Shown here: positions 8,387-17,898 of the stretch, in pieces
How positions within the stretch are numbered: position 1 is the stretch's first letter
Layout: the number at the start of each line of letters is the position of its first letter
Source: an uncultured Rhodospirillales bacterium
GTDB taxonomy: Bacteria; Pseudomonadota; Alphaproteobacteria; ATCC43930; CGMCC-115725
NCBI GenBank assembly: GCA_903828515.1
Contig: CAIKMD010000006.1
Location: 558,001 to 622,000 of the forward strand
Length of the DNA stretch: 64,000 bases
Direction of reading: 5' to 3'
Notes under the pieces: generated by a model
What the model was told of the DNA's origin: nothing
Seen by the model: the letters and a program-made list of their open reading frames with translations, nothing else
Databases searched by the model: none
Translations under genes and position numbers: made by a program

Positions 8387-10056
8387 CGGGCACCCGTTTT
8401 TCCAATCAGCGGATCATCCGCGCGCCGCGCGGCGCCGAGATTTCGGCGAAGAGCTGGCTGACCGAAGCGCCTTTGCGCATGATCATGAATAATCTCGATG
8501 CCGAGGTGGCCGAGCGGCCGCAGGAATTGGTCGTCTATGGCGGCATCGGCCGCGCCGCGCGCGATTGGGAAAGCTATGACCGGATCGTGTCGTCGCTGCG
8601 CGCGCTGGGCGGTGACGAAACCCTGCTGGTGCAATCCGGCAAGCCTGTCGGCGTGTTTCGCACCCACAGCGATGCGCCGCGCGTCCTGATCGCCAATTCC
8701 AATCTCGTGCCGGCCTGGGCGAATTGGGATCATTTCAACGAACTCGACCGCAAGGGCCTGATGATGTTCGGCCAGATGACGGCCGGCTCGTGGATCTATA
8801 TCGGCAGCCAGGGCATCGTGCAGGGCACATACGAGACCTTCGTTGAAGTCGGTCGTCAGCATTACGGCGGCAGCCTCGCCGGCAAATGGATTTTGACGGC
8901 GGGGCTCGGCGGCATGGGCGGGGCGCAGCCTCTGGCCGCGACCATGGCCGGCGCGTCACTGCTCGCGATCGAATGTCAGCCGTCGCGTATCGAGATGCGG
9001 TTGAAGACGAAATATCTCGACGTGCAGGCGCATTCCCTCGACGAGGCGCTCGGCATGATCGAGCGGGCGGGGCGCGAGCGCAAACCGGTGTCGATCGGGC
9101 TCCTCGGCAATGCCGCCGAGATTTTTCCCGAACTCGTGCGGCGCGGCGTGCGCCCGGACGTCGTCACCGACCAGACCTCGGCGCATGATCCGATCAACGG
9201 CTATCTGCCCGCCGGCTGGACGCTGGAGCAATGGGAAAGCCGGCGCGCGGCGGACCCCAAATCGGTCGAGCGCGCGGCCAAGGAATCGATGGCCGTCCAG
9301 ATTCAGGCCATGCTCGCCTTTCACCGCAAGGGCATCCCGACACTCGATTACGGCAATAATCTGCGTCAGATGGCGCATGACGCTGGGGTCAAGGACGCCT
9401 TCGATTTCCCCGGCTTCGTGCCTGCTTACATCCGGCCGATGTTCTGCCGCGGGATCGGGCCGTTCCGGTGGGTCGCGCTGTCGGGCGATCCCGAGGACAT
9501 CTATCGCACCGACGCGAAGGTCAAGGAACTGATCCCCGACGACAAGTCGCTGCACAACTGGCTCGACATGGCGCGGTCGCGGATTTCTTTTCAGGGCCTG
9601 CCGGCGCGCATTTGCTGGCTGGGGTTGGGACAGCGCGACCGGATCGGCCTCGCCTTCAACGAGATGGTGGCCAAAGGCGAGTTGAAGGCGCCGATCGTCA
9701 TCGGACGCGATCATCTCGATTCGGGTTCGGTCGCCAGCCCCAACCGCGAGACCGAGGCGATGAAGGACGGCTCGGATGCGGTGTCGGATTGGCCGTTCCT
9801 CAATGCGCTGTTGAACTGCGCGAGCGGCGCGACCTGGGTGTCGCTGCATCACGGCGGCGGCGTCGGCATGGGCTATTCGCAACATGCCGGCATGGTCATC
9901 GTGTGCGACGGCACGCCCGAAGCATCGAAGCGCATCGCACGCGTCTTGTGGAACGATCCGGCCACCGGCGTCATGCGCCATGCCGACGCGGGATACGAGA
10001 GCGCGATCGACTGCGCCCGCGAGCATCATCTCAATCTGCCCAGCCTCGGCGCCTGA
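8383..10056 (+). CDS. hutU: Urocanate hydratase HutU
   Basis: 557 residues, full length for urocanase, the NAD+-dependent enzyme that converts urocanate to 4-imidazolone-5-propionate. The glycine-rich NAD site ([19 protein letters not shown]) is near residue 173 and the urocanase signature with its cysteine, [16 protein letters not shown], is near residue 405. ATG 8383 overlaps the hutG stop. hutI for the next step is on the opposite arm, so both arms are needed for the pathway. Confidence 0.97.
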   Translation: MTGTRFSNQRIIRAPRGAEISAKSWLTEAPLRMIMNNLDAEVAERPQELVVYGGIGRAARDWESYDRIVSSLRALGGDETLLVQSGKPVGVFRTHSDAPRVLIANSNLVPAWANWDHFNELDRKGLMMFGQMTAGSWIYIGSQGIVQGTYETFVEVGRQHYGGSLAGKWILTAGLGGMGGAQPLAATMAGASLLAIECQPSRIEMRLKTKYLDVQAHSLDEALGMIERAGRERKPVSIGLLGNAAEIFPELVRRGVRPDVVTDQTSAHDPINGYLPAGWTLEQWESRRAADPKSVERAAKESMAVQIQAMLAFHRKGIPTLDYGNNLRQMAHDAGVKDAFDFPGFVPAYIRPMFCRGIGPFRWVALSGDPEDIYRTDAKVKELIPDDKSLHNWLDMARSRISFQGLPARICWLGLGQRDRIGLAFNEMVAKGELKAPIVIGRDHLDSGSVASPNRETEAMKDGSDAVSDWPFLNALLNCASGATWVSLHHGGGVGMGYSQHAGMVIVCDGTPEASKRIARVLWNDPATGVMRHADAGYESAIDCAREHHLNLPSLGA

Positions 10057-10075
10057 ACCAGCAGCGAGATCTCCG

Positions 10076-11146
10076 ATGGACATACTCTGGAACATCAACA
10101 CGACCGACGGCCGCTATCCCTGGCTGCCCGATCACACCCGCAAGACCAATTTGCAATATTTCCAGCAATCAGCGATCGCGGTCGACCGGCTGGGCTTCAC
10201 CGGCGCGCTGATCGCGACGGCGGCGCACGACGTCTGGAACATGGGCGCGTCGATCATGCCGCTGACCCGGCAGATGAAGTTTCTGCTGGCGGTGCATCCC
10301 GGCCTGATCTCGCCGACGCTCTTTGCCAAGATGGCGGCGTCGTTCGATCAATTCAGCAACGGACGGTTGCTGGTCAATATCGTCAACGGCGACGACAAGC
10401 TGCAATTGGGCTACGGCCTTAACCTCGCCCATGACCAGCGTTATGAGATGACCGGCGAATATCTCGCGATCTGGCGGCGCGTGATCGCCGGCGAGAAGGT
10501 CGATTTCACCGGCAAATATTTCAAGGTGACCGGCGCGCAGATCTACACGACCTCGGTGCAGAAGCCGCATCCGCCGCTGTGGTTCGGCGGCTCGTCGCCG
10601 GCCGCGCTCGAAGCCTCGGCGAAGGACATCGATCTCTATCTGAGCTGGGGCGAACCGCCGCCGCAGGCCGGGGAGAAATTCGCCACGGTCAAAAGACTGG
10701 CCGAAGGTCATGGGCGCAAGCTGCGCTATGGCGTCCGGCTGTACTGCATCGTGCGCGAAACCGACGACAAGGCCTGGGCAGCCTGCGACGATCTGCTGGA
10801 AAAGATGGACGAGGCGACGATCGCGCGGGTTCAGGGCGTGACGAGCCAGAGCGATTCGGTCGGCCAGCAACGGATGACCGCGCTCTTGAAAGGCGCGCGC
10901 AAACCCAAACGCGCGCGCGATCTCGAAGTCTATCCCGACATGTGGAGCGGCATGGGGTTGGTACGCCCCGGTCCGGGCACCGCCATCGTCGGCAGTCCCA
11001 AAACCGTGGCCAATCGGATGATGGAATATGTCGGGCTCGGCGCCGACGCTTTCATCTTCTCAGCCTATCCGCTGCTCGAGGAGGCGCATCGCGTCGCCGA
11101 ATTGTTGTTTCCCGCGCTTCCTTTCAAACCAGGGGTACCTTTGTGA
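10076..11146 (+). CDS. SsuD-like FMNH2-dependent monooxygenase (LLM class)
   Basis: 356 residues of the bacterial luciferase-like family, closest in layout to alkanesulfonate monooxygenase SsuD (usually ~380): GFTGALIATAAHD, KFLLAVHPGLISPTLFAKM, LVNIVNGDD, and VGSPKTVANRMMEY at the end. Such enzymes use reduced FMN and O2 for oxidative C-S, C-N or ring cleavage. No flavin reductase gene is in the window. It starts 19 bp after hutU, so it is likely cotranscribed with the hut arm, which is an odd partner for a sulfonate enzyme. Confidence 0.87.
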   Translation: MDILWNINTTDGRYPWLPDHTRKTNLQYFQQSAIAVDRLGFTGALIATAAHDVWNMGASIMPLTRQMKFLLAVHPGLISPTLFAKMAASFDQFSNGRLLVNIVNGDDKLQLGYGLNLAHDQRYEMTGEYLAIWRRVIAGEKVDFTGKYFKVTGAQIYTTSVQKPHPPLWFGGSSPAALEASAKDIDLYLSWGEPPPQAGEKFATVKRLAEGHGRKLRYGVRLYCIVRETDDKAWAACDDLLEKMDEATIARVQGVTSQSDSVGQQRMTALLKGARKPKRARDLEVYPDMWSGMGLVRPGPGTAIVGSPKTVANRMMEYVGLGADAFIFSAYPLLEEAHRVAELLFPALPFKPGVPL

Positions 11147-12120
11147 TCGTCATGCGGCTCGGCCTTCTTCTTCTGCTCGGTGTGGTGTTCGCGATGCCGG
11201 CGCAGGCCGAGAAAGTCCGGGTCGCCATTCCGACCGCTTCGCCGGGGTCGGCGTTTTTCATTCTCGCCCTGCAAAAGGGCTATTACGCCGAGGAAGGTCT
11301 CGAGGTGGAATCCCAGGTCGCGGGCGGCGGCATTGCTGTGCCGGGCCTGATCTCCGGCGATCTCCAATTCAGCCTCTCCACCGGTGCGTCGATCAGCGCC
11401 ATCCTCAAAGGCGCGAAACTCAAGATCGTGATGATCACGCAGGATCGGCCCGGCGGCCAGGTCTGGGGCATCAATCCCGCGATCAGATCGCTGACCGATC
11501 TCAAGGGGATGCAGGTCGGCATCCAGTCGCGCGGCGATACCGGCGAAATTGCCATCCTGTCGCTGCTCAAGGCGAAAAACATGCCCAAGGACTATGTCGG
11601 CTTCACGCCGATGGGCACCGACGTCAATCGGCTGGCCGCGCTGAAATCGGGGGCGCTGCCGGCCGTCCAATTAAGCTGGTTCGGGATCGACGAGTTGAAA
11701 ACGGTGCCGAATGCGCATGACATCATCGATCTCTTCGCCGAGGTGCGTATGCCCTATGCCGGCCTGGTTACCGCGGATTCGGTGATCGCCAACCATTCCG
11801 ACATGCTGATGAAGATGATCCGGGGCAGCTTGAAGGGCGTGGCTTACGAGAAGGCGCATCACGACGAATCGGTTAAGATCATCTCGGATTACGGCAAGCT
11901 CACGCCCGAGCAGACCGTGTTCGATTTCGATCGCGTGCTGCAGAGCGCGATCCCGGACAATATCGGTAGTACCGAGATGCAGAATAACGAGATCGCGTTA
12001 CGCGCCGATCTGCTCGACATCCCGGCCGACAAAGTGCTGCCACCCGACGCGGTCTATGACTTCACGGCGCTGCGCCAAGCCAATCGCGATCTCAAGGATT
12101 GGCAGCCTCCCGCGCCGTGA
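11143..12120 (+). CDS. ABC substrate-binding protein, NitT/TauT type
   Basis: 325 residues from GTG 11143, which overlaps the previous stop (GTGA) and has AGGGG at 11131-11135 at a good distance. The in-frame ATG at 11152 is too far from that site. Signal peptide RLGLLLLLGVVFAMPAQA, then PTASPGSAFFILALQKGYY and DLKGMQVGIQSRGDTG, as in NMT1-type binding proteins. It ends the rightward hut transcript. It may use the permease and ATPase at 12629-14299 or those at 3669-5250. Confidence 0.87.
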   Translation: MIVMRLGLLLLLGVVFAMPAQAEKVRVAIPTASPGSAFFILALQKGYYAEEGLEVESQVAGGGIAVPGLISGDLQFSLSTGASISAILKGAKLKIVMITQDRPGGQVWGINPAIRSLTDLKGMQVGIQSRGDTGEIAILSLLKAKNMPKDYVGFTPMGTDVNRLAALKSGALPAVQLSWFGIDELKTVPNAHDIIDLFAEVRMPYAGLVTADSVIANHSDMLMKMIRGSLKGVAYEKAHHDESVKIISDYGKLTPEQTVFDFDRVLQSAIPDNIGSTEMQNNEIALRADLLDIPADKVLPPDAVYDFTALRQANRDLKDWQPPAP

Positions 12121-12628
12121 TCAGGCTCTCCTTTTTCGGACGCGCGATTCTGATTTAGCGCTCACCGGTTGTGGATCGCGCGGGAATTTACATTCCCGTT
12201 GCATAGAATCGACGGTTCGGTCTCCTTGATCGCGATGCCGGTCATTTAGGCATTTCTGATTTTTCCCGACACTTCATTCGTCATGTCGGCGGCCGGAGCA
12301 CCGTCGCACTGGCGCTATTTTGTCTATTCCGCACGAAAAATGCTCAACGCCGCACGCGCGAGCGGCAAAACAGGGGCGCGGGGTCGGCGAAGACTCGGGC
12401 TGCGCGGACAGGTTTTTATGCCGCCCCAACAAAGAACGCAGAGGTCCGACCATGGCACGTTTATTGCGGTGCAACATGGCGAGAGACCGGTGCCAAGCGT
12501 GAAGGGTCCATTGCGGGTTTTGAACGACCACTCAGTTTCAAACGCCACAGGTTGCAGGCCGGTCATTCGGCAACTGCCCATTCCACGCTTGCGCGATCGG
12601 CCCGCGAACTAAAGACGGAGAAGGAAGC
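12121..12628. other. 508-bp gap with two inverted repeats, no convincing gene
   Basis: The gap separates the hut arm from the next operon. Short open frames exist on both strands but have no ribosome site, no recognisable domain and arginine/proline-rich shadow composition. It holds a perfect 7-bp inverted repeat (12181-12198) and a 6-bp one, CCGACA/TGTCGG with a 12-nt loop (12266-12289). It probably contains the end of the hut transcript and the promoter of the operon starting at 12629. Confidence 0.5.
12181..12198. repeat. Perfect inverted repeat, possible terminator or operator
   Basis: CGGGAAT, loop TTAC, ATTCCCG: a 7-bp perfect stem 61 bp after the stop at 12120. It lacks a real T tract, so it is a poor intrinsic terminator; it could stall polymerase with Rho or bind a regulator of the downstream operon. 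Confidence 0.35.
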
Positions 12629-13486
12629 GTGTCGCTCCAACCCCTCAGCGTCACCCGATTCGTACCGTCGATTTTGTCGCGCAAATCGGCGGAAGACCGC
12701 GCCAGGGTCAGCCGGTGGTTTGAGGCTCATGCCGCGGACCGTGTGATCAAGTTCGCGTCGGTCCTGAGCCTTCTCGGGCTCTGGTATTTTGGCGCCGCGT
12801 TGTTGCCCGCCAGCGTCATGCCGGCCCCGCATATCGTCGCGCGCGTGCTCCTGCACGAGATCACGCTGCCGCGGATCTGGATCAACGTCGCCATCACCAT
12901 GACCCGCATCGTCTTCGCCTTCGGCCTCGCCATGTCGGTCGCTTTGGTGCTCGGCTTCGCGATGGGTCTGTCGAAAACGGCGGCACGATTTTTCGATGTC
13001 TGGGTGGTCTGCGGCCTGTCGCTGCCGAGCCTCGTCCTGATCCTGACCATATTCATGATCGTCGGGCTGAACGACCGCGCGGCGATCATTGCCGCGGCGA
13101 TTCCCGTGGTGCCGATTTTGACGATCAACATCTGGGAAGGAATCAAAAACGTCGATCAGAAGCTGATCGACATGGCCAAGGCCTATCATGCCGACCGGCG
13201 CCGGATCATCGGGTCCGTCATCGCGCCGCAGATCGCGCCGACGATGTTGGCTTCCGCGCGGTTCGGTCTCGGCTTGATCTGGAAAATGGTTTTGTTCGTC
13301 GAGCTGCTCGGCCGCAGCGACGGCATCGGTTATCAGATCGAATATTATTATCAGATGTTCAACATGAGCGAAGTTCTCGCTCACGCGTTGCTGTTTCTCC
13401 TGATCATGTTGTTCATCGAGATCATCCTGCTGGGCAAGCTCGAGCGGCGTCTGTTCCGTTGGCGCCCCATTCAACGGCGAATCTAG
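12629..13486 (+). CDS. ABC transporter permease, NitT/TauT family
   Basis: 285 residues from GTG 12629, preceded by GGAGAAGGAAG. About six hydrophobic segments and the EAA-type loop DMAKAYHADRRRIIGSVIAP near residue 180. A longer N-terminal cytoplasmic stretch (about 45 residues) than in SsuC precedes the first membrane segment. It pairs with the ATPase 15 bp downstream. Three binding proteins nearby (11143, 16816, 17899) could feed this one channel. Confidence 0.9.
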   Translation: MSLQPLSVTRFVPSILSRKSAEDRARVSRWFEAHAADRVIKFASVLSLLGLWYFGAALLPASVMPAPHIVARVLLHEITLPRIWINVAITMTRIVFAFGLAMSVALVLGFAMGLSKTAARFFDVWVVCGLSLPSLVLILTIFMIVGLNDRAAIIAAAIPVVPILTINIWEGIKNVDQKLIDMAKAYHADRRRIIGSVIAPQIAPTMLASARFGLGLIWKMVLFVELLGRSDGIGYQIEYYYQMFNMSEVLAHALLFLLIMLFIEIILLGKLERRLFRWRPIQRRI

Positions 13487-13501
13487 GGGGCGGCTCGAAT
13501 C

Positions 13502-14299
13502 ATGGCCAACGCAGCGTCGATCGAAATCAACCAGGTATCGAAGGTCTTTCCCGGCAAGGGGCAGAGCGCCGGCTGGCGGGCGCTCGACGATGCGACCTTC
13601 CGCGTCGATCCCGGCGAATTCGTCTGTATCCTCGGGCCGTCGGGCTGCGGCAAGTCGACCTTGCTCAACATTCTCAGCGGCCTCGACGATCAATTCGAGG
13701 GCACGGCGTCGATCCACGGCCGCCCGGTCGGCAAGCGCAATTACGACGCGGCCCGCATCGCCTATGTCTTCCAGGAACCGCGCCTGATGCCGTGGCGGAC
13801 GGTTCGCGCGAACATCGAATTCGCGCTGTCGGCGGCGAACGTGAGCTCCAGTCAGTGGAAAGAGCGGATCGACCGGGTTCTCGCCCTCGTCGAGCTGTCG
13901 GATTTCGGCGATTTCTATCCGCTTCAACTGTCGGGCGGCATGCAGCAGCGCGCATCGATCGCGCGCGCTTTCGCGATCGAACCCGAAGTCCTCCTGATGG
14001 ACGAACCGTTCAGCGCGCTCGACGAACTGACGGCGCGGCGCCTGCGCCAGCAACTCCTGACCATCTGGGGCACGTTTCGCTCGACCGTGTTGTTCGTCAC
14101 CCATAACGCTTTCGAGGCCACCTTCCTCAGCGACCGCATCCTGATGATGACCAAGGGGCCGGGCGGCAAGTTCTGCGACGAAATCGACCTGCGCGAACTG
14201 GCGCGCCCCCGTTCCTACGAAGACGTTCGGGTCTTCGAGACTAGCCGCACGGTGGTCGAACGTCTGGTCAGCCATATCGGGAGTCTCGACGAACATTGA
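13502..14299 (+). CDS. ABC transporter ATP-binding protein, SsuB/TauB family
   Basis: 265 residues. Walker A GPSGCGKST near residue 44, Q-loop in YVFQEPRLMPW, signature LSGGMQQRASIARAF, Walker B VLLMDEPFSALD and switch FVTHNAFEATF are all present. ATG 13502 follows a GGGGGCGG site. It energises the permease at 12629-13486 and is followed by two flavin monooxygenase genes in the same direction, which suggests uptake and oxidation of one ligand class. Confidence 0.93.
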   Translation: MANAASIEINQVSKVFPGKGQSAGWRALDDATFRVDPGEFVCILGPSGCGKSTLLNILSGLDDQFEGTASIHGRPVGKRNYDAARIAYVFQEPRLMPWRTVRANIEFALSAANVSSSQWKERIDRVLALVELSDFGDFYPLQLSGGMQQRASIARAFAIEPEVLLMDEPFSALDELTARRLRQQLLTIWGTFRSTVLFVTHNAFEATFLSDRILMMTKGPGGKFCDEIDLRELARPRSYEDVRVFETSRTVVERLVSHIGSLDEH

Positions 14300-14348
14300 T
14301 GAACCGCTCGAGAGCCGCTGTTCGTTACCGCCGTCCAGAGGGACCGTC

Positions 14349-15689
14349 ATGAAAACCAAGATGCATCTCGCCTTCGATCTGTCCTGGACCCATCTGCAGG
14401 GCCGCTGGTGCCAGCCCGGTTCGTGGACCGGTCGGACCTATCCCGATCTTGGCATCTTCCGCGAGATCGCGATGATCGCCGAGCGGGGCTGCATCGACAT
14501 GATGTTCTTCGGCGACGGCACGGGCGTTCCGAGCACCTGGCGCGGTTCGCCGGAAGAAGCGGTTCGCTGGGGGATCGGCTGGCCGCGGCAGGATATGAGC
14601 GGCTACATCGCGACCCTGGCGCAAGACGTGAAAAACGTCGGCTTCGGAATCACCTATTCCTCGACCTTCATGCATCCGTTCTATGTGTCGCGGTTGCTCA
14701 ATTCGCTCGATCACCTGTCGAACGGGCGCATTGCGTTCAACGTCGTTGCCTCGACAAGGCGGGCCGACGCCGCGAATTACGGCTTCGACGAACTCATGGA
14801 ACACGATCTGCGCTACGAGCGGATGGAAGAATTCATCCATGTCTGCAAGTCGCTCTGGGCCAGCGTCGCGCCGGATGCGTTCGTGTGGGATCGCGACACC
14901 GGCATCGTCATCGCCGATCCCAAGAAAGTTCAGGCGATCAACCATGTCGGCCAATTCTTCAAGGTGAAGGGGCCGCTTAGTTGCGTGCCGTCGCCGCAGG
15001 GCCGGCCCGTGCTGATCCAGGCCGGCGGTAGCGGGCGCGGCATCAAGGCCTCGGCCAATTTCGCCGATCACGTGTTCGGTTCCGGCAAGCCGATCAAGCA
15101 GAAGGTCAAGCATCGCCAGGAACTCGACGCCGAATTGATCGCGCAGGGACGCGATCCGTCGAAGGTGGGCATCTTGTGGGATGTCATCGTCGTCGTCGGC
15201 GAAACCGAAGGCGAGGCGAAGCGTCGTCGCGAATTGATGCTGACCGCGATTCCGTTCGAGGCGGCGGGTGCGTTCATTTCGCACGCCGCGGGCTACGACT
15301 TCTCGAAACTCCCGGCGCGCTTTACGCCCAAGGAGATCAACGAGCAGATCGCGGCGAGCAATGCGTCGCCGGTCGGCTTCGTGCATCAACTCGGGTTGAA
15401 GATCGGCGAGAACACCGAAATGACGCGCGAGGAATTCTTTGAATACGGGCTGCGCTCCGCCACCGGCTACGACCATACGTTCGCGGGAACCGCCGCGCAG
15501 GTCGCCGACCATTTCGAGGAAGAGTTCGAGGCCACGGGCAGCCGGGGCGGGTTCATGATCGCGCATCCGCAGGCGACGCCGCGCGAACTCCTCAACGTCG
15601 TCGATTTCCTGGTGCCCGAGTTGCAGCGTCGCGGGCGGTTCCGCAAGTCCTATGAGGGCAAGACGCTGATGGAAAATCTCGCCGGCTGA
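14349..15689 (+). CDS. NtaA/SnaA/DszA-type flavin-dependent monooxygenase
   Basis: 446 residues, the usual size of the NtaA/SnaA/DszA branch (nitrilotriacetate and dibenzothiophene-sulfone monooxygenases). Family features: FDLSWTHLQGRWCQPGSW at the start, a conserved GFGITYSSTFMHPFYVSRLL segment, GRIAFNVVAS, and the LIQAGGSGRGIKASANFADHVF phosphate-binding stretch. It needs reduced FMN from a separate reductase, not found here. RBS AGAGGGACCG precedes ATG 14349. The substrate is unknown; the adjoining importer probably supplies it. Confidence 0.88.
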   Translation: MKTKMHLAFDLSWTHLQGRWCQPGSWTGRTYPDLGIFREIAMIAERGCIDMMFFGDGTGVPSTWRGSPEEAVRWGIGWPRQDMSGYIATLAQDVKNVGFGITYSSTFMHPFYVSRLLNSLDHLSNGRIAFNVVASTRRADAANYGFDELMEHDLRYERMEEFIHVCKSLWASVAPDAFVWDRDTGIVIADPKKVQAINHVGQFFKVKGPLSCVPSPQGRPVLIQAGGSGRGIKASANFADHVFGSGKPIKQKVKHRQELDAELIAQGRDPSKVGILWDVIVVVGETEGEAKRRRELMLTAIPFEAAGAFISHAAGYDFSKLPARFTPKEINEQIAASNASPVGFVHQLGLKIGENTEMTREEFFEYGLRSATGYDHTFAGTAAQVADHFEEEFEATGSRGGFMIAHPQATPRELLNVVDFLVPELQRRGRFRKSYEGKTLMENLAG

Positions 15690-15709
15690 GCTGAGAGGAC
15701 GGGTCCCGC

Positions 15710-16804
15710 ATGCGCAAGGTCGAACTTGGCATCTTCATGCCGATTGCGAGCAATGGTTTCATTTTTTCCAAACGCGCGCCGCACTACATCCCGACATTCG
15801 AGTTGCATCGGCAAATCGCCGTCCTGGCCGAGGAAACCGGGCTCGATTATCTGTTCTGGATGGGGAAGTGGATGGGGTATGGCGGCCCGACCCGGCATTG
15901 GGAAGAGTCGCTCGAACCGATCACCCTATCGAGCGCGATCGCCGCGTCGACGAGCCGGCTGAAACTCTTCGCGACGATCAATCCGCTGCTCTTTCATCCG
16001 ACCGTCGCGGCGAAGATGGTGGCGACGATCGACGATGTCAGCGGCGGCCGCTTCGGGATCAACATCGTCACCGGCAACACGCTCGACGAATACTATCAGA
16101 TGGGCATCGTCCCCGAGGGCTATAACGAATACCGCTATCAATACGCCGAGGAGTGGACGACCGCGATCAAGGCGCTCTGGACGCAGGAGAAAGTAACTTT
16201 CAAGGGGCGGTTCTTCGATCTGACCGATTGCGTCTCGGCGCCGAAGCCGCAACAGAAACCCTATCCGGCGATCGTGAGCGCCGGCACGTCCGATGAAGGG
16301 TTGCGGTTCGGGGCGAAGCATTCGGATTATGCCTTCATGGGCCTGCGGGCCGAGGAAATCGCCAAGACACGGGGGTTTGCCGCCGAATACGGGCGCACCA
16401 TCAAGATTGCGACGAATCTGTTCCTGCTGCCGCGGCCGACCGATGCGGAGGCGGAGACCGAACTCGCGGCCCTGCGGACGGAGCTCGATCACGAGGCGCT
16501 CGAGAATCTCATTGCCTCGACGGAGCGCGACATGCGCGATGCCAAGCGGGCCGACTATTTGCGGGCGCCGCACATCATCGGTTTCGGCAACGGCATGCCG
16601 GTCGCGGGGTCGCCTGAGACCATTGCGCGCAAACTGGCGAAACTGATCATCGAGAACAACGTCGATGCGCTGCAATTCACCTTCCTCGATTTCATCAAGG
16701 ATCTCGGGGTTTTCCGGCGCAGCATCGCGCCGATCCTGAAAGATTTGCTCGCCCGCGAAAGCGTGTTCGTCAATCTCGGGGAAGAACGAGCGACGGCAGC
16801 TTGA
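15710..16804 (+). CDS. RutA-like flavin-dependent monooxygenase (LLM class)
   Basis: 364 residues. The N-terminus (LGIFMPIASNGFIFSKRAP, PTFELHR) and the middle (GGRFGINIVTGNTLDEYYQMG, AGTSDEGLRFGAKHSDYAF) follow pyrimidine monooxygenase RutA, which opens the uracil ring with a flavin peroxide. Other Rut enzymes (RutB, D, E, F, G) are absent, so uracil is not established. It lies 20 bp after the NtaA-type gene. A RidA protein, the RutC fold, is encoded 2 kb away on the other strand. An N-heterocycle or amide substrate is plausible. Confidence 0.85.
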   Translation: MRKVELGIFMPIASNGFIFSKRAPHYIPTFELHRQIAVLAEETGLDYLFWMGKWMGYGGPTRHWEESLEPITLSSAIAASTSRLKLFATINPLLFHPTVAAKMVATIDDVSGGRFGINIVTGNTLDEYYQMGIVPEGYNEYRYQYAEEWTTAIKALWTQEKVTFKGRFFDLTDCVSAPKPQQKPYPAIVSAGTSDEGLRFGAKHSDYAFMGLRAEEIAKTRGFAAEYGRTIKIATNLFLLPRPTDAEAETELAALRTELDHEALENLIASTERDMRDAKRADYLRAPHIIGFGNGMPVAGSPETIARKLAKLIIENNVDALQFTFLDFIKDLGVFRRSIAPILKDLLARESVFVNLGEERATAA

Positions 16805-16815
16805 ACGGGAGTGTC

Positions 16816-17841
16816 ATGCGTATGATCCGGCTTACCATCAGTTCCATTGCGCTCCTGGCCTTATTGAGCGCGGGTGCGGCGGTCGTGCAGGCCGACGAGG
16901 TTCTGGCCCAAGCAACGGGCGCGCCCGTCAAAGGCGACGGCGGCACGGTCCGGTTGATGATGAACGCGGCCGGGACGCAGTCCTTCCCGCCTTACGTGAT
17001 TCTGAAGGAAGGGCTCGACAAGAAATACGGCATCGTGCTGCAGACGATTCCGTCCGCGACGACGCAGACGACCACCACGGGATTTCAGTCGGGCGGCGCC
17101 GATATCGGCATGTTGGGTTGGAGCGACCTGTCCCGCATCAAGACCGGCGGGGTCAATGTCGTGGGGGTTGGGCCGTTCCTGGGTTGGGCGAATACGATCG
17201 TCGTGCCGATGGATTCCCCGATCAAGACGCTCGGTGATCTCAAAGGAAAAAAGGTCGGCGTCTACAACCGGAACGGCCTCGACTGGATCGTGATGCGCGC
17301 GCTCGCGCTGAGGGAATACAAGCTCGATCTCGAGAAGGACGTCGTCATTCAAGAGGGCGCGGTCAGCCTCTTGCGCGGACTGATGGAGCAGAATGCGCTC
17401 GATGCGTCGCAGATGTTCAACGATCTGACCGCGCCGCTGATCGTCAGCGGGAAGTTTCGCGTGATGGCCAGCATCAAGAGCCTCGTCGATCAACTGGGGA
17501 CCGCCGATACGCCGTTCCTCCTTTACACGGCCGACGCCGCCTATGCGAAGGCGCACCCGAACAACGTGAAAGCGTTTCTCGAGGCTTATCGCGATGCGGT
17601 CAAGATTCTCCAGACCGACGATACGCCGTGGTTCGAACGCGCCAAGGAATTGGGCATGACCGACGGTCCCGTCGTCATCGCCTTGCGCGACCTCTCTCGC
17701 TCGATGCTGATGAGCAACTTCACGCCGTCGACCGAGCCCAACATCCGGAAATTATGGGACATCCTGGTGGCCACGGCGGGTGTCGAAACGTTGGGGATGA
17801 GCAAGCTCGCCGACGATTTCATGACGCTCGACTATCAATAA
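16816..17841 (+). CDS. ABC substrate-binding protein, NitT/TauT type (tandem copy 1)
   Basis: 341 residues from ATG 16816 with GGGAG at 16807-16811; ATG 16822 is an alternative. Signal peptide LTISSIALLALLSAGAAVVQA. It then carries GDGGTVRLMMNAAGTQS, the GWSDLSRIKTGGV segment and KKVGVYNRNGLDW. The C-terminus ends FMTLDYQ, as does the next gene, and the two align along their whole length: a tandem duplication. Possible partner of the permease and ATPase at 12629-14299. Confidence 0.88.
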   Translation: MRMIRLTISSIALLALLSAGAAVVQADEVLAQATGAPVKGDGGTVRLMMNAAGTQSFPPYVILKEGLDKKYGIVLQTIPSATTQTTTTGFQSGGADIGMLGWSDLSRIKTGGVNVVGVGPFLGWANTIVVPMDSPIKTLGDLKGKKVGVYNRNGLDWIVMRALALREYKLDLEKDVVIQEGAVSLLRGLMEQNALDASQMFNDLTAPLIVSGKFRVMASIKSLVDQLGTADTPFLLYTADAAYAKAHPNNVKAFLEAYRDAVKILQTDDTPWFERAKELGMTDGPVVIALRDLSRSMLMSNFTPSTEPNIRKLWDILVATAGVETLGMSKLADDFMTLDYQ

Positions 17842-17898
17842 TCGTTGCGGGTCGCGATCGACGACAAAGCCGCTCAATGGATCGGAAATAGGTCATTC

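Noticed and set aside
12283-12612. A 109-codon open frame in the 12.1-12.6 kb gap
   Set aside because: No ribosome site, no recognisable domain, Arg/Pro-rich and overlapped by similar frames on the other strand.
15710-16804. Naming this gene rutA
   Set aside because: The sequence pattern is RutA-like but the rest of the Rut operon is absent, so uracil activity is not supported.
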